A stretch of 29,430 nt of DNA from a virus. The stretch is taken from positions 1 to 29,430 of the IMG/VR virus record IMGVR_UViG_3300046028_005495; one strand, given 5' to 3'. The position numbers were made by a program, and so were the translations under genes. The notes below the pieces were generated by a model. The model was not told where the DNA came from. It saw only the letters and a program-made list of their open reading frames with translations, and did not search any database. Shown one piece after another: positions 1 through 8,255 of the stretch. Positions within the stretch are counted from its first letter, which is position 1. Each line of letters begins with the position of its first letter.

Positions 1-1
1 G

Positions 2-1255
2 AGAGCCGCACTAAACGTATTATTTGGTGCATCAAATACAAAATCGCTGAATGAATCGACTATAAGTACCATCGACGGGATTGTAAATAAAGTAGTAGAA
101 TCCATTGATTCAAATCGGGTTCTTTCCGAAGGATTTTTAGGTGATATATGGGATGGTTTGAAAAAATTAGGAAACAAAGCAAAGGAAGCATTATCAGGTG
201 GTTGGAATAAAGTAAAGGCAATTTGGGGCGAATTCAAAGAATTGACCGAGGCATTTGTAGAAGTAATGAAAGACGGATTCCGTAAAGGATTGGATTCAGC
301 TAAGAAATTTGCTATGGATCAAGTTAATTCTGTAAAAGATGAAGTAATGACTCTAGCAGCTCCCGTACTTGATAAATTAGACAACATTGGAGAGGAAAAG
401 AAATTTGCGAATGAAGTTGTTAATGCTTATGAAACTGGCCAGTGGGTTGCAACTCAAATGAGAGGACAGGTTGTTGAAAAAGGCCAGTGGGCAACTGATG
501 TTGTAAAGGGCAATGGACAACCAGAAGAGCCACCAGCAGTAGATCCAAAGGCAATGGAAAAAGGATTTGAAGAACTAAAACAAGAAGAGGGCATTCAGAC
601 CCGTAAAAAACTTATAGAATCAAAAACACGTCTGTTCAGCAATCCAAACTTTTTACGTGAATTGTATATTTCTTCTCAGAAAAGACTAAATGAAGGTGGT
701 TCGGGTGCAGCTCACCTTGAAGATGCTTTAGGAAATTCGTGGTTAAAAAAGGCAGTCCATTGGTGTGTACAGGTGTTTCAATGGGCCTTGATTCCATTAG
801 CAAAAGCGGCACAGGAATACGCCCAAAAGAAAGGTCCGGAACTATTAGAGACAGCTTCAAAAAGTATTAATTTCTTAGGAGGTCCGGGTGTTTATAAGTT
901 CCCTATGCTTGGACTTATTGTTGCTGAACTTTTAGAAATAGTCATCAAAACATTTACACCCGGAACTGCAGATGCGGCAAAATGGGTAGCTGGGATTTTT
1001 TATCCACCACTCGTACCAATACTAGCAACAGCAGACACTGTGATAAAAATCATAAAGACGATTCTGTTGGTCTATACAGTTGGAACTATATTGTTCAATC
1101 TGATTGTCTCTATCAGAAAAGCATACACGGATTGGAAAATCGAAAAAGCTGGTCAAGGTGGAGGTGGTGGTGAAGAACCAGAAGTTCAAACCGCTGGTTA
1201 CAAACCTAAAGGTTCATTCAAATTGAAAGAAGGCAAACTGGTATTCATCCAGTGA
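2..1255 (+). CDS. Helical, partly hydrophobic protein of unknown function (5' end outside window)
   Basis: The frame is open from base 2 to the TGA at 1253-1255, giving at least 417 residues. The only in-window start with some support is a TTG at 158, but 52 further codons upstream are open and read as ordinary protein, so the gene almost certainly begins before the window. The N-terminal half is charged and helical. Residues encoded at roughly 760-1125 hold several hydrophobic helices separated by Gly/Pro, which could be membrane or pore segments. A Gly run followed by a basic, Lys-rich tail ends the protein. Upstream of the TTG the frame encodes VLSEGF, which fits the (L/I)xE|(A/G/S) rule of T4 prohead protease gp21. 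If that site is used, this would be a virion-internal protein with a cleaved propeptide. That is inference; I recognise no family. A terminator-like hairpin follows directly. Confidence 0.75.
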   Translation, partial: RAALNVLFGASNTKSLNESTISTIDGIVNKVVESIDSNRVLSEGFLGDIWDGLKKLGNKAKEALSGGWNKVKAIWGEFKELTEAFVEVMKDGFRKGLDSAKKFAMDQVNSVKDEVMTLAAPVLDKLDNIGEEKKFANEVVNAYETGQWVATQMRGQVVEKGQWATDVVKGNGQPEEPPAVDPKAMEKGFEELKQEEGIQTRKKLIESKTRLFSNPNFLRELYISSQKRLNEGGSGAAHLEDALGNSWLKKAVHWCVQVFQWALIPLAKAAQEYAQKKGPELLETASKSINFLGGPGVYKFPMLGLIVAELLEIVIKTFTPGTADAAKWVAGIFYPPLVPILATADTVIKIIKTILLVYTVGTILFNLIVSIRKAYTDWKIEKAGQGGGGGEEPEVQTAGYKPKGSFKLKEGKLVFIQ

Positions 1256-1276
1256 TATAAAAAAAATATAATTCTG

Positions 1277-1305
1277 AAAAGGGTGGACATTCGTTCACCC
1301 TTTTT
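1277..1305 (+). terminator. Rho-independent terminator after the first gene
   Basis: The arms AAAAGGGTG (1277-1285) and CACCCTTTT (1296-1304) pair, extended by a G-T wobble and an A-T pair, leaving a loop of about six bases (CATTCG). A short T run follows on the 3' side. It lies 22 bases after the stop codon and just ahead of a TATTTATA box. Confidence 0.75.
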
Positions 1306-1318
1306 AGTTTTGAAAGAC

Positions 1319-1326
1319 TATTTATA
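1319..1326 (+). promoter_or_regulatory. TATTTATA box (candidate late promoter) at the GAF-like gene
   Basis: This is an exact TATTTATA between a terminator and the next start codon. Here the box ends only 4 nt before the ATG at 1331, much closer than at the other genes (18-37 nt). If it is a -10 type element, the transcript would be nearly leaderless. Confidence 0.4.
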
Positions 1327-1330
1327 ACAT

Positions 1331-1930
1331 ATGGACATATTCACAGATTACATAGACCTTGTAAAACTCGGAATATCGAGTCTTGTCACACTCTTGGGTG
1401 TGTTTTTGTCTTGGTTCCTCAAGTACAAGTACGGTGAATATAAACACAAGAAAGTTACCCGTGAAATTTCTCAATCAAAATTAGTCCAAACAATCCTTGA
1501 ACAACAACTACACGAGTATGGATGTCAACGTGCATTTATTCTTCAACGTCATAACGGTGGTAAGTTCAAAACAGGACGTTCTATGAATAAACTTTCAACA
1601 ACCTTTGAAGCACTTGAAGAGGGTGTGAGTACAGAGTTCAAGGAATATCAAAATCTACCAATAACACTCTATTCCAGTTTAGTTGATTCAGTCCAAACTG
1701 AACGTGGTATATTTCCATCAATAGAAGACATAGATGATATACTAACAAGAGCCTTCTTCACGCAACGTGGAACGAAGTCTGCTGTTGTATATCCAATTGT
1801 ACGTGGTATGGAACTGATGGGTATGGTTGGATTTGAGTGGACACATAAGGCTAAGAATATGGAAAGTTCCTTTGTGGAACTGAAACAAGACGGTAAAGTT
1901 ATAGGAGAAACCCTTTCTAAATTATTGTAG
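1331..1930 (+). CDS. Membrane-anchored GAF-like domain protein
   Basis: This 199-residue protein has one N-terminal hydrophobic segment (about residues 12-30). The acidic N-terminus before it and the basic stretch after it (KYKYGEYKHKK) predict an outside N-terminus and a cytoplasmic C-terminal domain by the positive-inside rule. A linker helix (about 45-62) leads to a globular domain with GAF-like features: a hydrophobic strand followed by HNGGKF (74-79), then the GTKSAVVYPIV and MGMVGFEW strands (147-170). GAF domains bind small ligands or mediate dimerisation; the ligand and role here are unknown. The size and single N-terminal segment recall T4 holin T, but the predicted topology is opposite, so I do not call it a holin. 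No clear ribosome binding site precedes the ATG. The PhoH gene follows after 8 bases. Confidence 0.6.
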   Translation: MDIFTDYIDLVKLGISSLVTLLGVFLSWFLKYKYGEYKHKKVTREISQSKLVQTILEQQLHEYGCQRAFILQRHNGGKFKTGRSMNKLSTTFEALEEGVSTEFKEYQNLPITLYSSLVDSVQTERGIFPSIEDIDDILTRAFFTQRGTKSAVVYPIVRGMELMGMVGFEWTHKAKNMESSFVELKQDGKVIGETLSKLL

Positions 1931-1938
1931 GAGTTTTT

Positions 1939-2661
1939 ATGATAAATGAAAATGCAGAAGAATACATTATAGAAGAAGAAGTTGCTGGTATTGAAGTTTC
2001 AGGTATAAAGAAAGGGAGGAAACAAATAAAAAACAAGATACATTTCAACTTATCGTTGAATGTAGAACAAAAAGAAGTAAAAGCTAGTATATTGAGAGAT
2101 ACCATCTCTGTTCTAACGGGTAAAGCTGGTTCTGGTAAAACACTTCTTGCAACACAAATTGCTCTTGAATATCTTTTCTATCGTGAAGTTGAAAGAATCA
2201 TCATTACAAGACCGACGGTTTCCAATGAAGATATTGGATTCTTACCCGGTGACATAAAAGAAAAGATGAATCCGTGGGTTGCTCCAATTCATGCAAATAT
2301 GTATATGTTATACGGTAAACCAAAGATTGAGAAACTCATAAACGAAAACATAATTGAAATTGCACCGATTTCATTCCTTCGTGGTAGAACATTCGTAAAT
2401 GCTTGTGTTATTGTTGATGAAGCCCAAAACGTAACAAAGTCACAGATGGAGATGATTCTTTCCCGTCTCGGTACAAATTCCAAGATGTTAATCTGTGGTG
2501 ACGTAACACAAACAGACCTAAAGAACAAGAAAGACTCTGGTTTCCCATATTTATTTAATATGGTCAACTCTGTTCCTGGTCTTGGTGTGTATGAACTAAA
2601 AACAAATCATCGCCATCCAATAGTTGACAATATATTGAACTATTTTGAAGAACAGAAATAA
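1939..2661 (+). CDS. phoH: PhoH-like ATPase
   Basis: A 240-residue protein with the PhoH P-loop ATPase core. The Walker A motif GKAGSGKT is at residues 61-68, the conserved ITRPTV and GFLPGD segments are near 89-105, and Walker B is VIVDEAQN at 157-164. A sensor-like LICGDVTQTD and a C-terminal NHRHPIVDNI segment complete the family pattern. Residues 1-35 are an acidic then basic extension outside the ATPase domain. PhoH-like proteins are frequent in marine and other T4-like phages; their role in infection is not settled (RNA metabolism and phosphate stress have been proposed). The start is supported by TAGGAG overlapping the previous stop. Unusually, the gene sits directly upstream of the neck genes, so it is probably co-transcribed with them. 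The assignment is strong; the biological role is open. Confidence 0.93.
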   Translation: MINENAEEYIIEEEVAGIEVSGIKKGRKQIKNKIHFNLSLNVEQKEVKASILRDTISVLTGKAGSGKTLLATQIALEYLFYREVERIIITRPTVSNEDIGFLPGDIKEKMNPWVAPIHANMYMLYGKPKIEKLINENIIEIAPISFLRGRTFVNACVIVDEAQNVTKSQMEMILSRLGTNSKMLICGDVTQTDLKNKKDSGFPYLFNMVNSVPGLGVYELKTNHRHPIVDNILNYFEEQK

Positions 2662-2670
2662 GAGAAATAA

Positions 2671-3822
2671 ATGATAGAAATTCCTATCTGGCCTGGCAGT
2701 TCAAGTTTTACAACCGGTAGTACACCATTCGGAACATTCGATTCTGATGCAAGATTTCGATCAGATATTGATGCATTTGCAGATTGGTGTGCTAAGAGAA
2801 TGGGTTATCCGATAGTGGATATTGAATTACAAGACGTAAACTTTTACGCTTGTTTTGAAGAAGCAGTTTATGAGTATTCTTACAATGTGAATCAATTCAA
2901 TATTCAACAGAATCTATTGAGTATAATGGGTACTCCCACAAATAACAACTTGACCCATGAACATATATCTACGAACATGGGTGGTTTGATTCAACTTGCA
3001 ACTGAATATGGTTCTGAAACGTTTACAAACGGTAATGTGAATTTTTATTCGGCTTCTATTGATGTACAGTATGATCGTCAAAATTATGATCTAAATGCAC
3101 TAATACGAGATGTATACAAACCAACAGGTTCTATTGAGATAAAGAAAGTTCACCATTATGCTCCACCAGCATCTATTCGTTTCTATGACCCATACTTGGG
3201 TAATCAGGCGATGTTAGATACGTTCGGCTTCGGTGCATATTCAACAGGCGTTTCCTTTATGTTGATGCCTATGTATGCTGACTTACTTCGTATTCAAGCA
3301 ATTGAGTTCAATGATTTGATGAGAAAGTCGTCATATTCTTTTGAGTTAATAAACAATCAACTTAGAATATTCCCACGACCTGTCAGAGATTTCAAATTGT
3401 GGATTGAGTATATTGTAAAAGAAGAACGTTCTAACCCATTGAAATATCAACCAATATCTGGTTCTGGTGTAACAGGGCTCGTTTCCGATATGTCTAATGC
3501 TCCATATGATTACATGGTATATTCAAACATAAATTCGGTTGGACACAGTTGGATCTATAATTACGGACTTGCATTGGCAAAAGAAATGTTGGGTTATGTT
3601 CGTGGTAAGTATGGAAGTATTCCAATTCCAAACGGTGAAACAACACTAAATGCATCGGACTTACTAAGTGCCGCTTCAACGGAAAAACAAGCTTTAGTTG
3701 AACAACTTAGAACAATGTTGGACACGATGACCCGTTCCAAGTTACTTGAAGCAAAACGACTTGAGGTAGAGGCACTTGGTGTTTCACTAAATGCAACTCC
3801 TTTGAAAATTTACATAGGATAA
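2671..3822 (+). CDS. Neck / head-completion protein (gp13-like)
   Basis: A 383-residue soluble protein with no membrane segment. The N-terminal region has a DIDAFADWCAKRMGYP segment followed by DIELQDVNFYACFEEAVYEYS (about 32-70), a pattern I associate with head-tail connector or neck proteins of large T4-like phages. The middle contains many aromatic residues and beta-type sequence; the C-terminal ~100 residues are helical and include a Glu/Arg/Lys-rich helix. Position is the main evidence: it is immediately followed by gp14-like and gp15-like genes, matching the T4 order 13-14-15. In T4, gp13 and gp14 form the neck that closes the filled head and receives the tail. The protein is longer than T4 gp13 (about 309 residues). 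Spacing from phoH is 9 bases, so the genes are coupled. Confidence 0.6.
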   Translation: MIEIPIWPGSSSFTTGSTPFGTFDSDARFRSDIDAFADWCAKRMGYPIVDIELQDVNFYACFEEAVYEYSYNVNQFNIQQNLLSIMGTPTNNNLTHEHISTNMGGLIQLATEYGSETFTNGNVNFYSASIDVQYDRQNYDLNALIRDVYKPTGSIEIKKVHHYAPPASIRFYDPYLGNQAMLDTFGFGAYSTGVSFMLMPMYADLLRIQAIEFNDLMRKSSYSFELINNQLRIFPRPVRDFKLWIEYIVKEERSNPLKYQPISGSGVTGLVSDMSNAPYDYMVYSNINSVGHSWIYNYGLALAKEMLGYVRGKYGSIPIPNGETTLNASDLLSAASTEKQALVEQLRTMLDTMTRSKLLEAKRLEVEALGVSLNATPLKIYIG

Positions 3823-3826
3823 ATCC

Positions 3827-4354
3827 ATGCCACTATTTCATGGACAACGAGATGCTTCTTTAGTTCACAAGTTCAATACCGAATTGATTGTGGATATTAT
3901 AGATACCGAAGTTGCTTTGTACAAACTTTCATTAGAAAATACAAAAACAAATATCTATGATGAATCTGATAAAAAAGTGTATCATCAGCCAATAAAGATA
4001 CCGTCGCTTATCAATCGTCAACCACAGACATTCGAAGGCACAGAGTTTGGACAAGACTATACTCAGGTTTGTGATTTTGGATTTATTCGAGAAATTCTAA
4101 AAGACGTTGAAACGTATATTGAAGTCGGTGACGTAATAGAATATAATGGGGAATACTGGGAAATAGATGCCATTCAAGAAAATCAATACTTCGGTGGTAA
4201 GAATCCTGATTATTCTTTTGCAACGGAAAGATGGGGTCACAATGTTTCTATCATAGCCAATACACACTTGACAAGACGTTCTCGTATCAATATTGAAGAA
4301 GTTCGTTCCGCTCCAAGAGTTTCTGAAAACAATAATTTACCGGATAACATATAA
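3827..4354 (+). CDS. 14: Neck protein (gp14-like)
   Basis: A 175-residue protein. The C-terminal half contains the segments GDVIEY, GEYWEIDAIQEN and an NVSIIANTHLTRRSRINIEEVR stretch, which resemble the region of T4 gp14 around its GDLIYFP and LFEINWVEP segments. T4 gp14 is a neck component that joins the head portal side to the tail. The protein is shorter than T4 gp14 (256 residues), lacking most of its N-terminal and C-terminal extensions. An AGGAT sequence lies a few bases before the ATG, and its TAA overlaps the next ATG (TAATG), implying translational coupling with the gp15-like gene. The order and motif similarity together support the call. Confidence 0.65.
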   Translation: MPLFHGQRDASLVHKFNTELIVDIIDTEVALYKLSLENTKTNIYDESDKKVYHQPIKIPSLINRQPQTFEGTEFGQDYTQVCDFGFIREILKDVETYIEVGDVIEYNGEYWEIDAIQENQYFGGKNPDYSFATERWGHNVSIIANTHLTRRSRINIEEVRSAPRVSENNNLPDNI

Positions 4355-5349
4355 TGCCAAAAAATTCATCGCCATATCGTAAACCACCTGTACGAAGAAC
4401 CATAGATTCTTTTATAGATGACAAAAATATTGAAGAACGTCCACGGATTGATTTGGGTAAATCAAGACATACTCAAACTCGTAGAGACAAGGATAGAACG
4501 AAATCAATAGGGATTACTCTATATGATATAGATTTTGCAGTAAAATCGTTTATAGATAATTCAATGCTACTCAGAGTGGATGATAACGGTGAATCAATTG
4601 TAGTTCCAACCCTTTATGCAAATTCTGAAAAATGGGCATCAATACAAAGAAACGGTTATCTAAAAGATAAAAAAGGAAAAACATTGGTTCCACTCATCAC
4701 ATTTAGACGTTCAAGTGTGAATATGAAAAGTGAGTTGAGACGGAATAAAGTTGCTACAACAAATCAACTTGGTTACGTTCTAAAACAAAAATATAATAAG
4801 AACTCACCATATGACAAATTTTCTACACTATATGGTGTAAACGATAGAAGTGTTCAGGAATATATTATAACACCAATACCCGATTACGTCGATGTTTCGT
4901 ATGATTTTATTGCTTGGTGTGAATACCAAAATCAATTGAATTATATTGTAGAACAATTTGTATATTTCACTGGTCAATCTTTTGGTGAAAGAAATTCTCT
5001 GAAGTTTTCTACAAATGTGGACTCTTTCACGATGGAGGACAATAATACAACTGGTCAAGACAGGGTGGTGAGATGTTCATTCCAAATAACTGTTCATGGT
5101 TATTTACTTCCAAAAAATGCCGGAACTGATATTACAACAAAAAGATTTATTGGACCAAATAGAGTTACATTCGGTACCGAATCTTATCCTAATTTATCAA
5201 CCGCAATAAGACAAAATGATTCAAGATTTGATAGTGGAATGAACTCGGATGAATACGAGAAATACTTGGACTTACAACGAAGGCTAAATGATCTCACAGA
5301 AATATCATTGAGAAATAGTCCAGATGTGTATCCTACGGAAAATGATTGA
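4354..5349 (+). CDS. 15: Tail terminator / tail sheath stabilisation protein (gp15-like)
   Basis: A 331-residue protein. After a basic N-terminal tail (about 1-50), the sequence follows the T4 gp15 plan: VVPTLYANSEKWASI (83-97) parallels the T4 segment RVPITYASKEHF, then a basic SELRRNK region, an ITPIPDYVDVSYDFIAWCEY strand pair, IVEQFVYFTGQSF (about 196-208) and RVVRCSFQITVHGYLLP (about 235-251). T4 gp15 forms the hexameric ring that caps the finished tail and binds the neck. The C-terminal ~70 residues are charged and probably flexible. This is the last gene of the neck block before a short gap with a TATTTATT box. Confidence 0.85.
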   Translation: MPKNSSPYRKPPVRRTIDSFIDDKNIEERPRIDLGKSRHTQTRRDKDRTKSIGITLYDIDFAVKSFIDNSMLLRVDDNGESIVVPTLYANSEKWASIQRNGYLKDKKGKTLVPLITFRRSSVNMKSELRRNKVATTNQLGYVLKQKYNKNSPYDKFSTLYGVNDRSVQEYIITPIPDYVDVSYDFIAWCEYQNQLNYIVEQFVYFTGQSFGERNSLKFSTNVDSFTMEDNNTTGQDRVVRCSFQITVHGYLLPKNAGTDITTKRFIGPNRVTFGTESYPNLSTAIRQNDSRFDSGMNSDEYEKYLDLQRRLNDLTEISLRNSPDVYPTEND

Positions 5350-5357
5350 TATTTATT
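5350..5357 (+). promoter_or_regulatory. TATTTATT box upstream of the small coiled-coil gene
   Basis: A 7/8 match to the recurring TATTTATA octamer, ending 37 nt before the ATG at 5395. It directly follows the gp15-like stop codon. The imperfect last base makes it one of the weaker copies. Confidence 0.4.
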
Positions 5358-5394
5358 ACTATAGTTACGTTTTACAATAATAGAAGAGGTTTTT

Positions 5395-5679
5395 ATGTCA
5401 GACAATATATCAAAAGAATTTCAAGCCGAAGATATTCAAGCTGTGAAAGATTTACAATCAAGATACGCAACTAACACGGCACAGATTGGTCAAGTAGAAG
5501 TGGAACTACACTTATTGAAAAGAAGATTATCTCAAATTGAAGAAATGCGAGTAAACCTTTTTTCAACCTATGATGAACTTCAAAAACAAGAAAAAGAGTT
5601 GGTTGCTTCCTTGAATGAAAAGTACGGTGACGGTGTTCTTGACTTAGATTCTGGTAAATTTATACCATCTGCTCAATAA
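5395..5679 (+). CDS. Small coiled-coil protein upstream of the sheath gene
   Basis: A 94-residue, highly charged protein. Residues about 15-75 form a heptad-like helix (VEVELHLLKRRLSQIEEM, then KQEKELVASL) and the C-terminus is KYGDGVLDLDSGKFIPS. The last segment resembles the end of short proteins seen next to tail genes in other T4-like phages, but I cannot name a function. AGAGG precedes the ATG at a normal distance. The gene lies between the tail terminator and the sheath, with its own upstream box, so a minor structural or assembly role is plausible (inference). Confidence 0.7.
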   Translation: MSDNISKEFQAEDIQAVKDLQSRYATNTAQIGQVEVELHLLKRRLSQIEEMRVNLFSTYDELQKQEKELVASLNEKYGDGVLDLDSGKFIPSAQ

Positions 5680-5698
5680 GTTTGAGTTTTTTTACTCA

Positions 5699-5706
5699 TA
5701 TTTATA
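5699..5706 (+). promoter_or_regulatory. TATTTATA box upstream of the tail sheath gene
   Basis: Exact octamer ending 35 nt before the GTG start at 5742. It directly abuts a small inverted repeat, TGAGT (5683-5687) and ACTCA (5694-5698), with an all-T loop. Confidence 0.55.
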
Positions 5707-5741
5707 GTAGAGATAATTACACAATTTTTTGGAGATAAATA

Positions 5742-8198
5742 GTGGCTAATGAAAGAATTGTAAGTCCTGGCGTGTTTACGGTAGAAAAGGATCTTTCGTT
5801 CTTACCACAGGGAATTGCACAGATTGGTGCAGCACTTATCGGACCAACAATGAAAGGTCCGGCATTTGTTCCTACGGTAGTTCAAGGATATAATGACTTC
5901 GTAACACATTTTGGTGGAACATATGAGCAATCGTATCTTCCATATACTGCTAAAAGCTATCTGAATAATGCTGGTAGTGCAACGATAGTTCGTGTACTCG
6001 GTTCAGGTGGTTATTCCTTGTTGTACCCACTTGCCGTGGTTGCAACTGGTTCGTATGGAAAGAGATTGATTTCTCTTCTACACCCTACTTTTGTTGTAAC
6101 GACTGAAGCTACAGCATTGTTTGAGAAATCTACTCTTGCTTCAAATGCAAGTGGTTCATTTGTCATTAGAGTTTCTGGTTCATTTGGAACAGATAACTCG
6201 GCTTTTACAGGAAATGCTGTTAGTGAAAACGGAACACCGTTTAGTTCATCAATTGACCCTGAATCAACTGCATTTATTGGAAACCTTTACGGATACAATC
6301 CATATGGAACACACGCAGTTTATAACTATGTGAATTTCAAATGGGCTGCTTCAGCATCATTGGCCGCGGACCCAACTACAAGAATTATATTGGAAAGTGG
6401 TTCTGCTGCTTCACCATGGCAATTCACTAATGATTACCTCGAAGCTTCTACTCCGTGGATAACTTCTCAAAAAATTGGTGGTGCTGTAACGGACCTCTTC
6501 AAGTTCCATACACTTTCACACGGTATTCATTCTAATTATGAAGTGAAGGTTGGTATTGCAAATGTTCGTCCAGCTGGTACAATCGCTGGTTCTGAATATG
6601 GTGACTTTGATGTTGTAGTTCGTTTTGTGGATCAATCAAAGCTCCCACAAACTCCATTTACATCAGAAGATGATGATCTCCGTCCAAATGTGGTAGAACA
6701 ATTCAAGTGTAACCTTGACCCTAATTCACCACGTTATATCGCTAGAGTAATTGGTGATAGATACATCACAATTACAGATGAAGGAAAGGTTGTTGTAAAT
6801 GGTGATTATTCTAACAAGTCAAAGTATATCCGTGTAGAGGCAACTGAAGCTGTTTCTAACGTTGCTATTTCTCCGTCACTTGTTCCTTTTGGATTCCGTG
6901 CACCTTACTCACCAATCCCACTTAGTTCGGATGGTAGTGTTGGATTCTCACAACCAAGTGCAGCAACATATGTATCGGCCCAAACAGTAGGTGGTTCATA
7001 TAACCGTAGAGTATATTTTGGATTTAGCTACGATTTCGATACAACAGACAACTTCAACTTCTTACGTCCGTTGCCTGTTGCTTCATATTTGACAACTGGT
7101 TCAAATGCAGACTTCTATCTTGGTGATTATAATCAAGCTGCTGGGGCAAACTTCCCATCATCTGCAACTGGATATAGTTCGTCAATCGACCTTACTGTAA
7201 ACACTGCTCTTGATACACGTAAGTTCATGATTCCATTCCAAGGCGGATTTGATGGTCACAAGCCACACCTCCAAAAGAAGACCGGAACATACATTCTAAA
7301 CACAAATACACAGGGATTCGATATATCAACAACTTCTGCTGATGGATATGTTTCATATAAGAAGGCAATTGATGCGGTATCTAACCCTGATGAATTTGAC
7401 ATCAACATGATTGTAACACCAGGTGTTGTTCACTCGTTGCACTCACCAATCACAACATACGCTAAGGATGTTTGTGAAGACCGTGGTGATGCTTTCTATG
7501 TGATGGACTTGATTGGCTACAACGATAACATCAATACTGCTGTTTCAACAACAGAAGGATTTGATTCTAACTATGTTGGAACATACTATCCGTGGGTTAA
7601 GATTCTTGACTTCGATAGAAACAAGCCAATTTGGGTTCCACCTTCAGTTGTTCTTCCTGGTGTTATTGCATTCAACGACCGTGTTGCTGCTGAATGGTTC
7701 GCACCAGCTGGTCTGAATCGTGGTGGTCTCACAGAAGTTATCGAAGTGAAGACACGTCTTACACACGCTGAGCGTGATACCCTTTATGAAGCACGTATCA
7801 ACCCAATCGCAGTATTCCCATCAACAGGAGTATGTGTATGGGGTCAGAAGACACTTCAAGGTCGTCCATCTGCTCTTGACCGTATCAACGTTCGTCGTCT
7901 CTTGATTGCAGCTAAGAAGTTCATCGCATCTGCTACACGTTACCTTGTGTTCGAACAAAACACAACACAAACACGTACACGATTCCTGAACATTGTTACT
8001 CCATATCTTGAGTCAATCCAACAACGTCAAGGTCTTTATGCCTTCCGCGTTATCATGGATGAGTCGAACAACACACCTGACATCATCGACCGTAACATTC
8101 TTTATGGTCAATTATACCTACAACCTGCTAGAACTGCTGAATTCATTATTCTTGACTTCAACATTCAATCAACAGGTGCAGCATTCCCAGGTGCCTAA
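5742..8198 (+). CDS. 18: Contractile tail sheath protein (gp18-like)
   Basis: An 818-residue tail sheath subunit. The N-terminus MANERIVSPGVFTVEKDLSF is the usual sheath opening (SPGV followed by a strand that donates to a neighbour). The C-terminal third carries the conserved sheath core: NPIAVFPSTGVCVWGQKTL, INVRRLLIAAKKFIASATRYLVFEQN and the terminal strand EFIILDFNIQ. The middle (about 110-480) is a long, Ser/Gly-rich insertion that should form the outer protruding domains. It is larger than T4 gp18 (659 residues). The start is GTG, supported by GGAG 8 bases upstream; no other start fits the family N-terminus. Codon choice shifts toward CGT, ATC and AAC in the last third, as expected for a very highly expressed protein. 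A strong terminator follows. Confidence 0.96.
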   Translation: MANERIVSPGVFTVEKDLSFLPQGIAQIGAALIGPTMKGPAFVPTVVQGYNDFVTHFGGTYEQSYLPYTAKSYLNNAGSATIVRVLGSGGYSLLYPLAVVATGSYGKRLISLLHPTFVVTTEATALFEKSTLASNASGSFVIRVSGSFGTDNSAFTGNAVSENGTPFSSSIDPESTAFIGNLYGYNPYGTHAVYNYVNFKWAASASLAADPTTRIILESGSAASPWQFTNDYLEASTPWITSQKIGGAVTDLFKFHTLSHGIHSNYEVKVGIANVRPAGTIAGSEYGDFDVVVRFVDQSKLPQTPFTSEDDDLRPNVVEQFKCNLDPNSPRYIARVIGDRYITITDEGKVVVNGDYSNKSKYIRVEATEAVSNVAISPSLVPFGFRAPYSPIPLSSDGSVGFSQPSAATYVSAQTVGGSYNRRVYFGFSYDFDTTDNFNFLRPLPVASYLTTGSNADFYLGDYNQAAGANFPSSATGYSSSIDLTVNTALDTRKFMIPFQGGFDGHKPHLQKKTGTYILNTNTQGFDISTTSADGYVSYKKAIDAVSNPDEFDINMIVTPGVVHSLHSPITTYAKDVCEDRGDAFYVMDLIGYNDNINTAVSTTEGFDSNYVGTYYPWVKILDFDRNKPIWVPPSVVLPGVIAFNDRVAAEWFAPAGLNRGGLTEVIEVKTRLTHAERDTLYEARINPIAVFPSTGVCVWGQKTLQGRPSALDRINVRRLLIAAKKFIASATRYLVFEQNTTQTRTRFLNIVTPYLESIQQRQGLYAFRVIMDESNNTPDIIDRNILYGQLYLQPARTAEFIILDFNIQSTGAAFPGA

Positions 8199-8208
8199 TG
8201 AAATAATC

Positions 8209-8239
8209 GGGGGAGTTGAAAAACACTCCCCCAATTTTT
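8209..8239 (+). terminator. Strong rho-independent terminator after the sheath gene
   Basis: GGGGGAGT (8209-8216) pairs perfectly with ACTCCCCC (8225-8232) around an 8-base loop, followed by AATTTTT. It is the strongest hairpin in the window and should end the abundant sheath transcript. Confidence 0.9.
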
Positions 8240-8255
8240 ATAAAAGGAAATAGAT

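Noticed and set aside
158-160. TTG as the start of the first gene
   Set aside because: The frame is open for 52 more codons to the window edge with ordinary protein sequence, so the true start is upstream.
1331-1930. Holin T-like protein
   Set aside because: The size fits, but charge distribution predicts a cytoplasmic C-terminal domain and the sequence looks GAF-like; no holin motif was found.
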